From contig NZ_CP084032.1 of assembly GCF_020181655.1 (NCBI RefSeq), positions 1,922,001 to 1,986,000 of the forward strand: DNA of 64,000 nucleotides. The letters run 5' to 3'. Positions 46,077 through 55,691 of this stretch are shown here, in pieces. Position 1 is the first letter of the stretch. Every line of letters starts with the position of its first letter. Below the pieces are notes generated by a model. That model was not told where the DNA came from, did not search any database, and was given only the letters and a program-made list of their open reading frames with translations. Source of the DNA: Pectobacterium colocasium (GTDB lineage Bacteria; Pseudomonadota; Gammaproteobacteria; Enterobacterales; Enterobacteriaceae). The position numbers and the translations under genes were made by a program.

Positions 46077-47045
46077 ATGGATTACACCAAAATTATCAAA
46101 GAAGTGGGGCGCGGGAAGAATCATGCGCGTGATGTCGATCAGGCCACGGCTTATGAACTGTATAGCGCGATGCTGCGCGGTGACGTGCCAGATCTGGAAC
46201 TCGGTGGACTGCTGATTGCGTTTCGTATCAAAGGTGAATCAGAAGCCGAGATGTTGGGTTTTTATCAGGCGATGAACGAACAGGTATTGCGTCTGACTCC
46301 GCCTGCTGGCTTTCCTATGCCCATCGTGCTTCCCAGCTATAATGGAGCGCGCAAGCAGGCGAACCTGACCCCTCTGTTAGCGCTGCTGCTGGCAAAACTG
46401 GGTTTTCCGGTATTGGTACATGGCGTGAGCGAGGACCCGACTCGCGTCACCAGCGCGGAGATTTTGCGTAACCTCGGCGTGACGATTGCAGAGAACGCTG
46501 AACAGGCTCAACAGGAGCTTGATAACGGTAGTCCAGTATTTATCCCTGTCTCGACATTATGCCCTGCCATCGATCGCCAGTTACAGTTACGCTGGCGTAT
46601 GGGCGTGCGTAACAGCAGCCACACGCTGGCCAAGGTGGCGACGCCGTTTGGTGAAAGCGACGCGCTGCGCGTCGCCAGCGTTTCTCACCCTGAATATGTT
46701 TCTCGCGTGGGAACATTTTTTAACGATATCAACGGGCGTGCGCTTTTGATGCACGGCACGGAGGGGGAGGTTTATGCCAACCCGCAGCGCTGCCCGGAGA
46801 TTCATTTTATTCATCAGCAACATACTAACGTGTTGCAACTGCGGCAGGATATCAGCGTCGCACCCAATGCTTTGCCGATTGCAAAGGATGCCGTCACTAC
46901 CGCGCGCTGGACGGTGCAGTGCCTGACGGGTGAAATTGCCATACCGCAGGCGATTCGTCTGCAACTGGCGTGCTGCCTGGTGGCTGCTGGCGAAGCGGCG
47001 ACAATGGAACAGGCGGTCGCCACGATCAAGAAGCGTCTTGGCTGA
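46077..47045 (+). CDS. ybiB: DNA-binding protein YbiB (TrpD2 family)
   Basis: A 322-residue protein of the TrpD2 group, anthranilate-phosphoribosyltransferase-like in fold but binding nucleic acid in E. coli. The N-terminal helical domain (IKEVGRGKNHARDVDQATAYELYSAMLRG) is followed by PSYNGARKQANLTPLLALLLAKLGFPVLVHG and the later SGP-like VRNSSHTLAK. In E. coli ybiB lies directly after dinG and is SOS-linked; here the two are 23 kb apart, so its promoter may now be different. Confidence 0.93.
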   Translation: MDYTKIIKEVGRGKNHARDVDQATAYELYSAMLRGDVPDLELGGLLIAFRIKGESEAEMLGFYQAMNEQVLRLTPPAGFPMPIVLPSYNGARKQANLTPLLALLLAKLGFPVLVHGVSEDPTRVTSAEILRNLGVTIAENAEQAQQELDNGSPVFIPVSTLCPAIDRQLQLRWRMGVRNSSHTLAKVATPFGESDALRVASVSHPEYVSRVGTFFNDINGRALLMHGTEGEVYANPQRCPEIHFIHQQHTNVLQLRQDISVAPNALPIAKDAVTTARWTVQCLTGEIAIPQAIRLQLACCLVAAGEAATMEQAVATIKKRLG

Positions 47046-47130
47046 TTGGTTGGAGCGCATTATTCGACCACGGTTTATCGCGTTACTTCACACAGCCAGA
47101 CGGCTGTCATTGGAAGAAAGAAGGAATAGC

Positions 47131-48999
47131 ATGCAACAGGTAGCGGACTATTTTAATGCTTTGAATCGCGACTATCTTACGGTTCATCAAGCGAAAGAAG
47201 AGCTGTTTTGGCAACTGTATATGGGAACGGGCAACGATGAGGTGTCCGAGCGTTTCTCGGCGGCAGAGAGTGCGTATAAGCGCTTTATTTCTCAACCGCA
47301 GCGTCTGGCTGAACTGAGAACCCATATCGCAACACTGGAAAACTGTCCGCGTAATGAGCAACAGCAGGTGCTGTTACACGGTTTGCAAGGTTGGTATCGG
47401 TTTTTCGATTGTAATGTGATTGAAGATCCACAGGCTCAGGCGCTGATGGATGAGATCATTGCCGCCGAAAGTGCGCTATACGCCAAGCGTAAATCCTATG
47501 AAATGACGCATCTGGATGCGAAGGGTGAACGTGTTTCCGCTTCGCTCGGGGAGTTGCTGACCAATCAGGCGACCAATGATACCGAAGCCTATCGTCAGAG
47601 TTCTCAGCAGGCGTTGCGCGATCTGGAGCAGTGGCTGTTGCAGAACGGCTTCCCCGAGCTGATTTCACTACGTAACCGCTTTGCTCGTCAGATGGGCTAC
47701 CGGAATTATTTTGACTACAAGGTTAATAAAACGGAGCGGATGACGCCGGAGCAGCTTTTTGCCATCCTCGATCCTTTCGAAGAACAGACCCGCGACGCGA
47801 ATGCCCGCAGCTTGAAAAATCTGGCGAACGAAAAGGGCGACGATGCGCTGCAACCGTGGAATATTCGCTATGCCAGCGCGGGTGATGTAACGCGCCAGCT
47901 CGATCCCTATTTCCCTTTCTCGGCGTCGCTGGAACGTTGGATCAACAGTTTTAAACGTTTGCGCATTGGGTTTAACGGTGCAGAAATGCAGCTTGATTTG
48001 CTGGTGCGTAAAGGTAAATACGAGAATGGCTTTATGCACGGCCCGGTACCGCCGTTTGTTCAGGAAGGAAAATGGGTGCCGGCACGGATCAATTTCACCA
48101 GCCTGGCAAAGCCGGATCAAATTGGCAGCGGATCCAGCGGCATTAATACGCTGTTTCATGAAGGTGGACACGCGGCGCATTTCGCCAATATCCGGCAGAA
48201 TGCGCCCTGTTTTTCACAGGAATTCCCGCCTACCTCAATGGCGTATGCGGAAACACAGTCCATGTTCTGTGACAGTCTGCTGGGTGACGCTGACTGGTTA
48301 AAACGCTATGCAAAGAATGCGCAGGGAGAGACGATTCCTGATGAATTGATCCGCGCGGATATCAGTACACAGCAGCCGATGCGCGCTTTCAATGAGCGAC
48401 ACATCCTGCTGGTGCCGTATTTCGAGTGGCAACTCTATTCGTGGGATGACGAAGCGCGTACGCCGGAAGCCATGACAAAACTGGCACGCGATACCGAACA
48501 GCGTATTTTGGGTATTAGCGGTAGTCCGCGTCCGACGCTGGCGATCCCCCATTTGTTGTCTATGGAGTCGGCGTGCTCTTATCAGGGCTATCTGCTGGCG
48601 CTGATGGCGGTGGAGCAGACGCGCAGCTATTTCCTGCAACGCGACGGCTATCTGACGGATAACCCGGCGATTGGCCCCGATTTGGCACAGCACTATTGGA
48701 AACCGGGTAATAGCGTCAGCCATGATGATACGCTGCGTAGTCTGACTGGTGAGGGGTTCAACCCCGCTTATCTGGCGCAGGCCTGCAATCTGACGGTCGA
48801 TGAAGCCTGGCAACAGGCGCAGGGCACGATGGCACAGGCTGCTGCGCGTCCTCAGCCTGCAGCGGATTTCGATCTGTCAGCTCGTATTCGCGTGGTCGAT
48901 GGTAGCCGCGTGCTGGCGGATAATGCGCAAGGGGATGAGAAGATGTGTCAGGATTTTGCGGCGTTTATTGAGCAAGCGTATCCGCGTTCAGAGGCATAA
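47131..48999 (+). CDS. M3-family zinc oligopeptidase
   Basis: A 622-residue cytoplasmic metallopeptidase related to oligoendopeptidase F and thimet peptidases. The zinc site HEGGHAAHF starts at residue 343, with the third ligand expected in PTSMAYAETQSMFCDSL about 30 residues later. The N-terminal half is helical. An ATG at 47131 behind AAGGAA is chosen; the frame runs back into ybiB without a good site. It degrades short peptides; no transporter is adjacent. E. coli has no gene at this place. Confidence 0.88.
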   Translation: MQQVADYFNALNRDYLTVHQAKEELFWQLYMGTGNDEVSERFSAAESAYKRFISQPQRLAELRTHIATLENCPRNEQQQVLLHGLQGWYRFFDCNVIEDPQAQALMDEIIAAESALYAKRKSYEMTHLDAKGERVSASLGELLTNQATNDTEAYRQSSQQALRDLEQWLLQNGFPELISLRNRFARQMGYRNYFDYKVNKTERMTPEQLFAILDPFEEQTRDANARSLKNLANEKGDDALQPWNIRYASAGDVTRQLDPYFPFSASLERWINSFKRLRIGFNGAEMQLDLLVRKGKYENGFMHGPVPPFVQEGKWVPARINFTSLAKPDQIGSGSSGINTLFHEGGHAAHFANIRQNAPCFSQEFPPTSMAYAETQSMFCDSLLGDADWLKRYAKNAQGETIPDELIRADISTQQPMRAFNERHILLVPYFEWQLYSWDDEARTPEAMTKLARDTEQRILGISGSPRPTLAIPHLLSMESACSYQGYLLALMAVEQTRSYFLQRDGYLTDNPAIGPDLAQHYWKPGNSVSHDDTLRSLTGEGFNPAYLAQACNLTVDEAWQQAQGTMAQAAARPQPAADFDLSARIRVVDGSRVLADNAQGDEKMCQDFAAFIEQAYPRSEA

Positions 49000-49087
49000 T
49001 GTTCGCTAACATAGCGAGTAAGAAAAAGGGGGCGAAAGCCTAATGCCGATCGTTTAAGGATTAGTTGAACGATCCAGCCGTTGGTGT

Positions 49088-49121
49088 AAAAAAGGTTCAT
49101 GACATTCATGGACCTTTTTTT
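49088..49121 (+). promoter_or_regulatory. Hairpin immediately before the transposase start
   Basis: AAAAAAGGTTCATG (49088-49101) pairs with CATGGACCTTTTTT (one G-T wobble, about 49108-49121), directly against the ATG at 49122. The T-run makes it terminator-like. Such structures protect IS elements from activation by outside transcription. Confidence 0.75.
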
Positions 49122-50444
49122 ATGCAACTTTCTCAGGCTCTTGGCATTATCAATCTTACTGCGCCGGAACAGATTCACACTCTGGCTGATCTCCTACCCG
49201 TTAGCATGATTGAACAGGCATTAACGCTCACTGATACCGTCACGCTGCGCAAGCGAAAACTCTCCCTTGAGTCCATGGTGTGGCTGGTTATTGGCATGGC
49301 CGTATTCAATCAGCGCCCTCTTTCCCACATCGTTAATCTCATGGATATCGCTGATCGCTCCGGCACCCCGTTCATCGCCCCCAGTTCAGTCATACAACGG
49401 CGGCAGACGCTCGGTGAGGCTGCTGTCAGAGAACTGTTTGATATCACACAACGACACTGGAACGAACAGGCTCAGCACCCACAATGGCATGGGCTTAACC
49501 TCTTTGCCGTCGACGGTGTGGTCTGGCAAACGCAGGATACACCGGAAAATGAGGCGGCCTTCGGCAAGGCCTCCAATCAGCACGGCGACAAGGGTTACCC
49601 GCAGGTGAGAATGGCTTGCCTGATGGAACTGAGCAGTCATCTGATAACCGCCAGTGCGTTCGGCCGCTACGATGTCAACGAGATGCGGCTGGCAGCAGAG
49701 CTGACCGGAAAAACACCCGATAACAGCATTACCCTGTTCGACAAAGGGTTTTACTCCGTCGGTTTACTGCATCACTGGCGAACAGCGGGGGAAAATCGGC
49801 ACTGGCTGCTGCCGTTGAAGAAAAATACGCAATACGAAGTGATAAGCAAGCTGGGCAGGCAAGACAGACTGGTACGGATAAAGACATCGCCGCAGGCGCG
49901 TAAACAATGGGCGACGCTGCCGGAGAGCATCACAGCGCGGTTGTTAACGAAGACGATAGAAGGAAAAACGCGAGAGGTGCTGACGTCACTGACGGACCCG
50001 ATGCGTTATCCGGCGGCGGAGGTGAACGCCCTTTACGCTCACCGATGGGAAATCGAGTTGGGATATCGCGAGGCGAAACAAGGCTTGCTGGGTAACAGGT
50101 GGCATTTACGGAGCAGACTGCCGGAAATGGTGAGGCAGGAGTTGTGGGGCGTGCTGCTGACGTACAATCTGGTGCGTTATCAGATGGTGAAAATGGCGTT
50201 TACGCTGAAAGGAGATTACCTGCCGTATCAGTTGAGCTTCAGCGGCGCCCTGACGGAAATCTGGCGATTACTTATCGGTCTGCCGGGTTCATCACCGGGT
50301 GCGATACCAGGACATCTGAAGCATTTTTATGAGCAGGCAATCTATCTGGTATTGCCGTTAAGAAGGGAGCGAAGTTACCCCCGAGAAATCAGGGGAAGAC
50401 GAGCGAAATATCCGTTAAAAAACAATGCCGGTCACCTTAAGTGA
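49122..50444 (+). CDS. IS4-family transposase
   Basis: A 440-residue DDE transposase. Asp131 lies in FAVDGVVW, Asp207 in LFDKGFY and the YREK signature Tyr305-x2-Arg308-x3-Glu312-x6-Lys319 is complete (YAHRWEIELGYREAK). Length equals IS4 of E. coli (442). The ATG at 49122 is chosen over the earlier in-frame start at 49065, which lies before the hairpin. Catalytic residues intact, so activity is possible. Confidence 0.95.
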   Translation: MQLSQALGIINLTAPEQIHTLADLLPVSMIEQALTLTDTVTLRKRKLSLESMVWLVIGMAVFNQRPLSHIVNLMDIADRSGTPFIAPSSVIQRRQTLGEAAVRELFDITQRHWNEQAQHPQWHGLNLFAVDGVVWQTQDTPENEAAFGKASNQHGDKGYPQVRMACLMELSSHLITASAFGRYDVNEMRLAAELTGKTPDNSITLFDKGFYSVGLLHHWRTAGENRHWLLPLKKNTQYEVISKLGRQDRLVRIKTSPQARKQWATLPESITARLLTKTIEGKTREVLTSLTDPMRYPAAEVNALYAHRWEIELGYREAKQGLLGNRWHLRSRLPEMVRQELWGVLLTYNLVRYQMVKMAFTLKGDYLPYQLSFSGALTEIWRLLIGLPGSSPGAIPGHLKHFYEQAIYLVLPLRRERSYPREIRGRRAKYPLKNNAGHLK

Positions 50445-50453
50445 CCGGCATTA

Positions 50454-50473
50454 GGCGAAAGCCCCCTTGTTGA
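50454..50473. terminator. Right part of a terminator split by the IS
   Basis: Without the IS and one copy of its target repeat, bases 49024-49040 and 50464-50470 join as AAAAAGGGGG-CGAAAG-CCCCC, a bidirectional terminator between the convergent M3 peptidase and glnQ genes. The IS now separates the two arms, though each target-repeat copy leaves a shortened stem. Confidence 0.8.
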
Positions 50474-51196
50474 TCAGGATACGTGTTGCAGGAATTCACG
50501 CAGGCGATCGCTGGGTGGATTCGTAATCAGCGTTTCTGGGTCGCCATCTTCTGCGATGCGGCCTTTATCAATAAAGATAAGGCGTGAAGCCACTTTATGG
50601 GCAAAGCCCACCTCGTGGGTGACGATGACCATCGTCATGCCTTCTTCAGCCAGATCTTTCATGACGGTCAGCACTTCGTGACGCAGTTCCGGGTCGAGGG
50701 CTGACGTCGGCTCATCAAACAGCATCAGCTTCGGTTTAACTGCTAAAGCGCGGGCGATGGCGACACGCTGCTGTTGACCGCCTGAAAGCTCGGAAGGGTA
50801 GTGATGCGCGCGTTCTGACAGACCCACTTTCGCCAGCAATTCCAGCGCCAGTTTCTCGGCATCGGCTTTATTCGCGCCGCGTACCCGAATAGGGCCGAAT
50901 GCGACGTTTTCCAACGCGGTAAGATGCGGGAACAGATAAAACTGCTGGAATACCATCCCGGCTTCCTGACGGATCAAACGCTCGTCAACGCGAGGATCGT
51001 TCACTTTAAGGCCGTCAACAATCAATTCGCCGCTGGTAATTTCTTCCAGCTTATTGATGCAGCGCAGAAGGGTAGATTTGCCCGAACCGGAAGGCCCGAT
51101 AATGACCACCACTTCACCCTGGCCGATAGTGAGATCGATATTGTGTAAGACCTGTGTCTTGCCAAAGTGTTTGGATACGTTTTTAAATTCAATCAT
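50474..51196 (-). CDS. glnQ: Glutamine ABC transporter ATP-binding protein GlnQ
   Basis: A 240-residue ATPase with Walker [15 protein letters not shown], signature [13 protein letters not shown] and Walker [16 protein letters not shown]-loop VTHEVGFA. Highly similar to GlnQ. It is the last gene of glnHPQ and overlaps glnP by 4 bp. It ends 10 bp from the IS4 target repeat. Confidence 0.96.
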   Translation of the reverse strand: MIEFKNVSKHFGKTQVLHNIDLTIGQGEVVVIIGPSGSGKSTLLRCINKLEEITSGELIVDGLKVNDPRVDERLIRQEAGMVFQQFYLFPHLTALENVAFGPIRVRGANKADAEKLALELLAKVGLSERAHHYPSELSGGQQQRVAIARALAVKPKLMLFDEPTSALDPELRHEVLTVMKDLAEEGMTMVIVTHEVGFAHKVASRLIFIDKGRIAEDGDPETLITNPPSDRLREFLQHVS

Positions 51197-51852
51197 ATAA
51201 TCTTAAGTCTTCTTTCCAGACGACGCAGAATAAAGCTGAGGATCAGCGTGATGCACAGGTAAATAATGGCAACCGCAGTCCAGATTTCCAGCGCACGGAA
51301 GTTACCCGCGATGATTTCTTGCCCAGAACGTGTCAATTCAGCCACGCCGATAACAATAAATAGCGAGGTATCTTTGATGCTGATAATCCACTGGTTACCC
51401 AGCGGCGGCAGCATGCGGCGCAGAGCAAGCGGAGCAATCACATGGCGTAGCGTCGCACGACGAGACAGCCCCAGCGCCAGACCCGCTTCGCGAAAGCCGT
51501 TGTGAATTGACAACACCGAACCACGCGTAATTTCCGCGATGTAAGCACCGGAGTTAATCATGATGGTCACCACAGCGGCGGCAAACGGGTCAATCCGCAC
51601 GGACGTGAAAATCATCGGCAGGGCGAAGTAAATAAACATCACCTGCACAACAATCGGGGTACCGCGAATAATTTCAATGAAAACGAGCGAAATACGGCTG
51701 GAAAACCAGCCGCCGTAGGCGCGGGCAAAACCCGCGACCACGCCAATCACCAGGCCGCCAAGCAGACCCAGAACAGAAATCAACAACGTCATTTTTGCCC
51801 CTTCCATCAGGAGGGGCAGAGAAGGCCAAATGGCACTCCAGTCAAACTGCAT
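51193..51852 (-). CDS. glnP: Glutamine ABC transporter permease GlnP
   Basis: A 219-residue permease of the polar amino acid (HisM/Q) type with five segments. [30 protein letters not shown] is the EAA loop. Position between glnH and glnQ and length match E. coli GlnP. Likely translationally coupled to glnQ. Confidence 0.96.
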   Translation of the reverse strand: MQFDWSAIWPSLPLLMEGAKMTLLISVLGLLGGLVIGVVAGFARAYGGWFSSRISLVFIEIIRGTPIVVQVMFIYFALPMIFTSVRIDPFAAAVVTIMINSGAYIAEITRGSVLSIHNGFREAGLALGLSRRATLRHVIAPLALRRMLPPLGNQWIISIKDTSLFIVIGVAELTRSGQEIIAGNFRALEIWTAVAIIYLCITLILSFILRRLERRLKII

Positions 51853-51878
51853 GGAATATCTCCAGATTAAATCGGCAA

Positions 51879-52625
51879 TTACTTAGGTTCTACGCCAAAC
51901 CACTTCTTGTAGATCTCAGCATAAGTGCCGTTTTCACGCAGTGTTTTCAGGGCGCCATTCACTTTTTCACGCAGTTCGTTGCTGCCTTTCGGGAACGCGA
52001 TGCCGTATTGCTGGGCTTTAATGGAATCACCTACCGCTTTAAACTGGCCGTTGCCCGCGGTTTTGATGAAGTAGAGAATATTTGGCGTGTCGTGCAGCAC
52101 GGCGTCAGCACGGTTGGTACCCAGTTCCATATAGGCGTTGTCGATGTTTGGGAACTGGCGCAGATCTTTGGTTTTGATATTGGCTTTCGCGTAATCAACA
52201 GAACCCGTGCCGCTTTTCACCGCCAGCACTTTACCCGCTAAATCCTGCTCGCCTTTGATGTCGTTGTTGTCTGCTTTGACCATCACCAGCAGGCCACTGT
52301 TGTAGTAGCCGTCAGAGAAATCGATTGCTTTTTTGCGCTCTTCAGTAATGGTAATGCCTGCCAACGCCAGATCGATGTTACGCGTTTGCAGTGCAGGAAT
52401 AATGCCGCCGAAGTCCATTGGCTTCAGGGTGTACTTCAGGTTGAGCTGTTTAGCGATGGCATCCCAGAGGTCGATGTCAAAACCGACATATTTGTCGCCT
52501 TGTTTGAACTCAAAAGGGACGAAAGCGGTGTCTGTGGCGACAATCAGTTCTTTCTCAGCAGCATAGCTAGATACACTCATCATCAGTGTCAGTGCAGCCA
52601 AAGAGGCCTTAAGTAGTGATTTCAT
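51879..52625 (-). CDS. glnH: Glutamine-binding periplasmic protein GlnH
   Basis: A 248-residue exported binding protein. The signal peptide ends [23 protein letters not shown]; mature core includes [41 protein letters not shown] and [14 protein letters not shown], as in E. coli GlnH. First gene of the glnHPQ operon. Upstream is a 23-bp tandem repeat. In E. coli the operon is nitrogen-regulated; I could not see a clear sigma-54 promoter here. Confidence 0.96.
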   Translation of the reverse strand: MKSLLKASLAALTLMMSVSSYAAEKELIVATDTAFVPFEFKQGDKYVGFDIDLWDAIAKQLNLKYTLKPMDFGGIIPALQTRNIDLALAGITITEERKKAIDFSDGYYNSGLLVMVKADNNDIKGEQDLAGKVLAVKSGTGSVDYAKANIKTKDLRQFPNIDNAYMELGTNRADAVLHDTPNILYFIKTAGNGQFKAVGDSIKAQQYGIAFPKGSNELREKVNGALKTLRENGTYAEIYKKWFGVEPK

Positions 52626-52657
52626 TAAATCCTTCCTATTAGCAGTTGTGGGAGCTT

Positions 52658-52703
52658 TTTGTTTTACAGGCGTTTTAAGCTTTGTTTTACAGGTATTTTA
52701 AGC
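52658..52703. repeat. 23-bp tandem repeat in the glnH leader
   Basis: Two adjacent copies (52658-52680 and 52681-52703) of a 23-bp unit containing TTTGTTTTACAGG and TTTTAAGC, differing at two positions. It begins about 33 bp upstream of the glnH start. On the glnH strand the copies contain GCTTAAAA and CCTGTAAAACAAA. Confidence 0.85.
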
Positions 52704-52984
52704 ATAGTACATCGCACAAAAATGAAGCCTGAGCCAGTTACCCTGCGTTGTGCTTAACCTGTTGCTTTTATTCATTGCCCTGCCAGCGGTGAAATTTTCA
52801 CCTCCGATTCGCTCAGGCAAGGCGCTGCTATGATTAACTGATTTATACGAGGGAAACAACCGTTGATTGGTGTTATGTCCAATTAGTGCAGGCAAAAGCT
52901 AATTTTTTGAGCGTCTTAACGGATAAAATGCGTGGTTTGTGCAGGTTGTACCAAAAAGGGGGCGGCTTGAGCGGGGGAAATCGC
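52704..52984. promoter_or_regulatory. glnH promoter region
   Basis: No gene seen. The glnH promoter must lie here. Candidate sigma-70 elements on the minus strand are weak and no GG/GC sigma-54 pair was found by eye. Confidence 0.4.
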
Positions 52985-53011
52985 AGTAAAAAGGCTGCCT
53001 AAGCAGCCTTT
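52985..53011 (-). terminator. Terminator of dps
   Basis: AAAGGCTGC (52990-52998), CTAA loop, GCAGCCTTT (53003-53011). On the minus strand it is followed by TTTTTAC. Strong intrinsic terminator. Confidence 0.9.
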
Positions 53012-53038
53012 AAAGCGTTCGTCAGATGATAACGCCGA

Positions 53039-53542
53039 TTATTCAATGTTTGATTCGATGAACCACAGGAATTGATCCAGATCGCGCGATGCAGCGGTCA
53101 GGATATCCGCAGAGGCCTCATCTTCCGTTTTGCCAATTGCTTTGCGTACATTATTGGCGACAATCGCATAACGTTCCGCCAGGGCTTTCAGGTGATCCTG
53201 AACGCTATGGATGTTGGTTGGATAGCTTTTCAGCGAGGTTTGTTTACCCACAATTTGCACGGTACCCAGCGCCACACCGCCTATCTGCACCACGCGCTCG
53301 GCGATGGTGTCCTGATGGTCAATAATCGAGGTGCGGAAGCCATCCAGCATTTCATGAACGGCGATAAAATTTGCACCCCGCATGTTCCAGTGCGCTTGTT
53401 TGGTAATCAACGACAGGTCGATGAAATCAACAACCAGTTGGTTTAACAGTGCGATCGTCGAGGTTTTAACGCTATCATCCAAATCATTGCGAGTATAAAG
53501 CAGTGCGGACGGTGCTGATTTCACGAGTTTGGCGGTAGACAT
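53039..53542 (-). CDS. dps: DNA-protecting ferritin-like protein Dps
   Basis: A 167-residue Dps. N-terminal basic tail ([20 protein letters not shown]), ferroxidase residues in [12 protein letters not shown] and [21 protein letters not shown], as in E. coli. It oxidises Fe(II) with hydrogen peroxide and binds DNA in stationary phase. Next to glnH as in E. coli. Confidence 0.96.
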   Translation of the reverse strand: MSTAKLVKSAPSALLYTRNDLDDSVKTSTIALLNQLVVDFIDLSLITKQAHWNMRGANFIAVHEMLDGFRTSIIDHQDTIAERVVQIGGVALGTVQIVGKQTSLKSYPTNIHSVQDHLKALAERYAIVANNVRKAIGKTEDEASADILTAASRDLDQFLWFIESNIE

Positions 53543-53888
53543 AATAGTTATCCTCTCTTTAATTATTCATAGTCTTACTGTTCAATGTGATTAATTATAG
53601 CAGCGATAAAAATTAATATTGAAAAGAATTGCCTATCAAATGAATAGCTCTAGCATAACGATGTTTGGGGTATTTGTAGGCAGGATTTATCTGATATCGA
53701 TAATGCGGTAACCCGGCATGTAAGTGCAATGTTTTAATTACGCTTGAAACATCATCTCATATATTGATAAATATCATCGTCACTTAGGTGAAAATAGTTA
53801 TTATTCGCCCGCTATCCTGATTGAAATAGAATGTCCTCGTTGTTTTCTCCTTAAAACATATGATGTGGAGTAAAGGGAGTCGTGCAGA
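53543..53888. other. AT-rich region between dps and the P-loop gene
   Basis: 346 bp, no gene seen. It contains the dps promoter (minus strand) and the start region of the P-loop kinase gene. No clear OxyR or other operator was recognised. Confidence 0.4.
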
Positions 53889-54440
53889 ATGAGAGTAAAT
53901 ATTATTGGTACCAGTGGAAGTGGCAAATCGATGCTTGCTCGCCGCTTGTCTGGAAAACTGGCTATTCCGTACATTGAAATGGATGCATTGTTTTGGCTGA
54001 AGGACTGGCAGGGGCGGGGCGATGCTGATTTTTTTCAACGGCTTGAAAAGGCGCTGGAGCCTGAAAGCTGGGTACTGGATGGTAACTATAATCGAACGCG
54101 TGAGATCAAATGGCGCAATGTTGATGTTGTGATTTGGGTCGATTACTGCTTTACCCGCACGCTGTTTCAGGCAATACGGCGTGCCTATGTTCGAGCATGG
54201 CGCAAAGAAGAGCTATGGAGCGGTACGGGAAATAAAGAATCTTTTCTCCGCAGTTTCTTTAGCCGGGATTCCATTATCCTCTGGACAATAAAAACCTATT
54301 CAAAAAACCGGAAACGGTATTTAGCGGATTTAGCCGACCCGCGCTATCGTCATATTTGTTTTATTACTCTGCGTTCTCCTCGGGAATGTGACACTTTTCT
54401 GCAACATTTTCCCGAAGAAATACGTATTCATTCTGTTTGA
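53889..54440 (+). CDS. P-loop kinase-like protein (FlaR/topology-modulation type)
   Basis: A 183-residue protein with Walker A IIGTSGSGKSMLARRLS at residues 4-20, then PYIEMDALFW, SWVLDGNYNRTREIKW and a helical part with RAYVRAWRKEELW. These are features of the small adenylate-kinase-like ATPases annotated as topology modulation or FlaR-like. Function unknown. In E. coli dps and rhtA are neighbours, so this gene is an insertion relative to that order. It overlaps rhtA by 13 bp on the opposite strand, at the 3' ends. Confidence 0.82.
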   Translation: MRVNIIGTSGSGKSMLARRLSGKLAIPYIEMDALFWLKDWQGRGDADFFQRLEKALEPESWVLDGNYNRTREIKWRNVDVVIWVDYCFTRTLFQAIRRAYVRAWRKEELWSGTGNKESFLRSFFSRDSIILWTIKTYSKNRKRYLADLADPRYRHICFITLRSPRECDTFLQHFPEEIRIHSV

Positions 54441-55315
54441 GTCGTCACTTTGGCCGCACCCGCGGGTTTTATTGTCAACGTTGCCCCTATTGATGCGATG
54501 ATAATAAAGATCAGCGCCATCCACTGTATGAACGAGAGATGCTCACTGAGGAAGAGGATCCCAGATAGGGCGGCAATCGCGGGTTCCATGCTCATCAAGG
54601 TGCTGAATGTTCTGGCTGGCAGGCGAGTCAATGCCACCATTTCCAGAGAATAGGGGAGCGCGGTGGACAGAATCGCGACGGCAATACCGAGCGGGAGTAT
54701 TGACAACGAAAATAGCGTGCTCTCCGCGTAATACGCACCGATAGGGCAGAAAATCAGCGCGGCAACGCAGGATCCGATAGCGACGGTTCCCGGCCCATGA
54801 TTTGCTCCCGCCTTTTGCCCAAACAGAATATAGAACGCCCAGCAAGCACCTGCACCCACGGCGTAAGCGGCACCTGTCAAGTCAACATTGCCGATATTGT
54901 GGCCCAGCGGTAGTAAGAACCACAGGCCAGCAACGGCCAGAAAAACCCATAAAAAATCAATTGGTCTGCGCGAGGCCAACATGGCAACGGCAAGCGGGCC
55001 GGTGAACTCCAGTGCGACAGCAATGCCGAGTGGCACCGTCTGCAATGAGAGATAGAAAAGGAAGTTCATCCCGCCCAGTGTGATGCCATAAACCAGCAGT
55101 GGCAGGCGGTTACTGCTAAAGCGCATCCGCCACGGCTTGAAGATGATACACAGAATGATCGTACCTATTCCCAGGCGTAACGCGGTTACGCCCGTTGCGC
55201 CAATGAGTGGAAACAGACTCTTGGCCAGAGCCGCACCGCTTTGGATAGAAAGCATTGAGATAATGATGAGGAATACGGGTACAAATGTTGATGAGCGGTG
55301 GGAAAATAAGGTCAT
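54428..55315 (-). CDS. rhtA: Threonine/homoserine exporter RhtA
   Basis: A 295-residue EamA-type exporter with ten hydrophobic segments, the same length as E. coli RhtA. Conserved pieces are SIQSGAALAKSLFPLIGATGVTALRL, GGMNFLFYLSLQTVPLGIAVALEFTGPLAVA and ILSTALPYSLEMVALTRLPARTFSTLMSMEPA. ATG 55315 follows AAGGCC. Lies between dps and ompX as in E. coli. Confidence 0.95.
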   Translation of the reverse strand: MTLFSHRSSTFVPVFLIIISMLSIQSGAALAKSLFPLIGATGVTALRLGIGTIILCIIFKPWRMRFSSNRLPLLVYGITLGGMNFLFYLSLQTVPLGIAVALEFTGPLAVAMLASRRPIDFLWVFLAVAGLWFLLPLGHNIGNVDLTGAAYAVGAGACWAFYILFGQKAGANHGPGTVAIGSCVAALIFCPIGAYYAESTLFSLSILPLGIAVAILSTALPYSLEMVALTRLPARTFSTLMSMEPAIAALSGILFLSEHLSFIQWMALIFIIIASIGATLTIKPAGAAKVTTQTE

Positions 55316-55691
55316 GCTTTTGGCCTTAAAACAGGTATAACATTCCGTTGCTATTATATCCAATTGTAAACAATTTGTCTGGTATGAATTGACTTTTATT
55401 GACCTTTATTTACGCATTATTTAATTGATTTATTTTTGCTCAACTCAGTTAGCATACAAACTGAGCGGTAAATTAGGAATTATCTGTTTTTTGGCCTTAC
55501 GGTGAATTTATTTTTAATCTAATTGTCACAATAAAAAAGCTAATATAATTAGTGCTATAGCTTGATTATGACAATATTTGTTACATCTAAAGGCTAATTG
55601 ATAAATATTTATAGGGCGGCAAGCCTCGAACTTCTTTGTTATATTTACAGCGTTAGTTAGTCTTTCATAAAATGAATTTGAGGCTGTAAAT
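55316..55691 (+). promoter_or_regulatory. ompX promoter and long leader
   Basis: 376 bp, very AT-rich. A possible promoter is TTGTCA (55523-55528), a short spacer of 15, and TATAAT (55544-55549), giving a leader of about 130 nt. OmpX mRNAs are known targets of the sRNA CyaR in enterobacteria; whether the site is kept was not checked. Confidence 0.45.

Larger units (their letters stand above)
49041..50453 (+). mobile_element. IS4-family insertion sequence, intact
   Basis: An intact 1413-bp element. Left and right ends share 16 of 19 bp in inverted orientation (TAATGCCGATCGTTTAAGG; TAATGCCGGTCACTTAAGG). Exact 10-bp direct repeats GGCGAAAGCC flank it (49031-49040 and 50454-50463), showing true transposition. 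It carries one gene. The transposase stop codon lies inside the right inverted repeat. Confidence 0.92.

Noticed and set aside
46930..47130. N-terminal extension of the M3 peptidase back into ybiB
   Set aside because: It overlaps ybiB in another frame and the ATG at 47131 has a good ribosome site.
54801..55005. Short plus-strand frames inside rhtA
   Set aside because: Shadows of the minus-strand gene; no ribosome sites.
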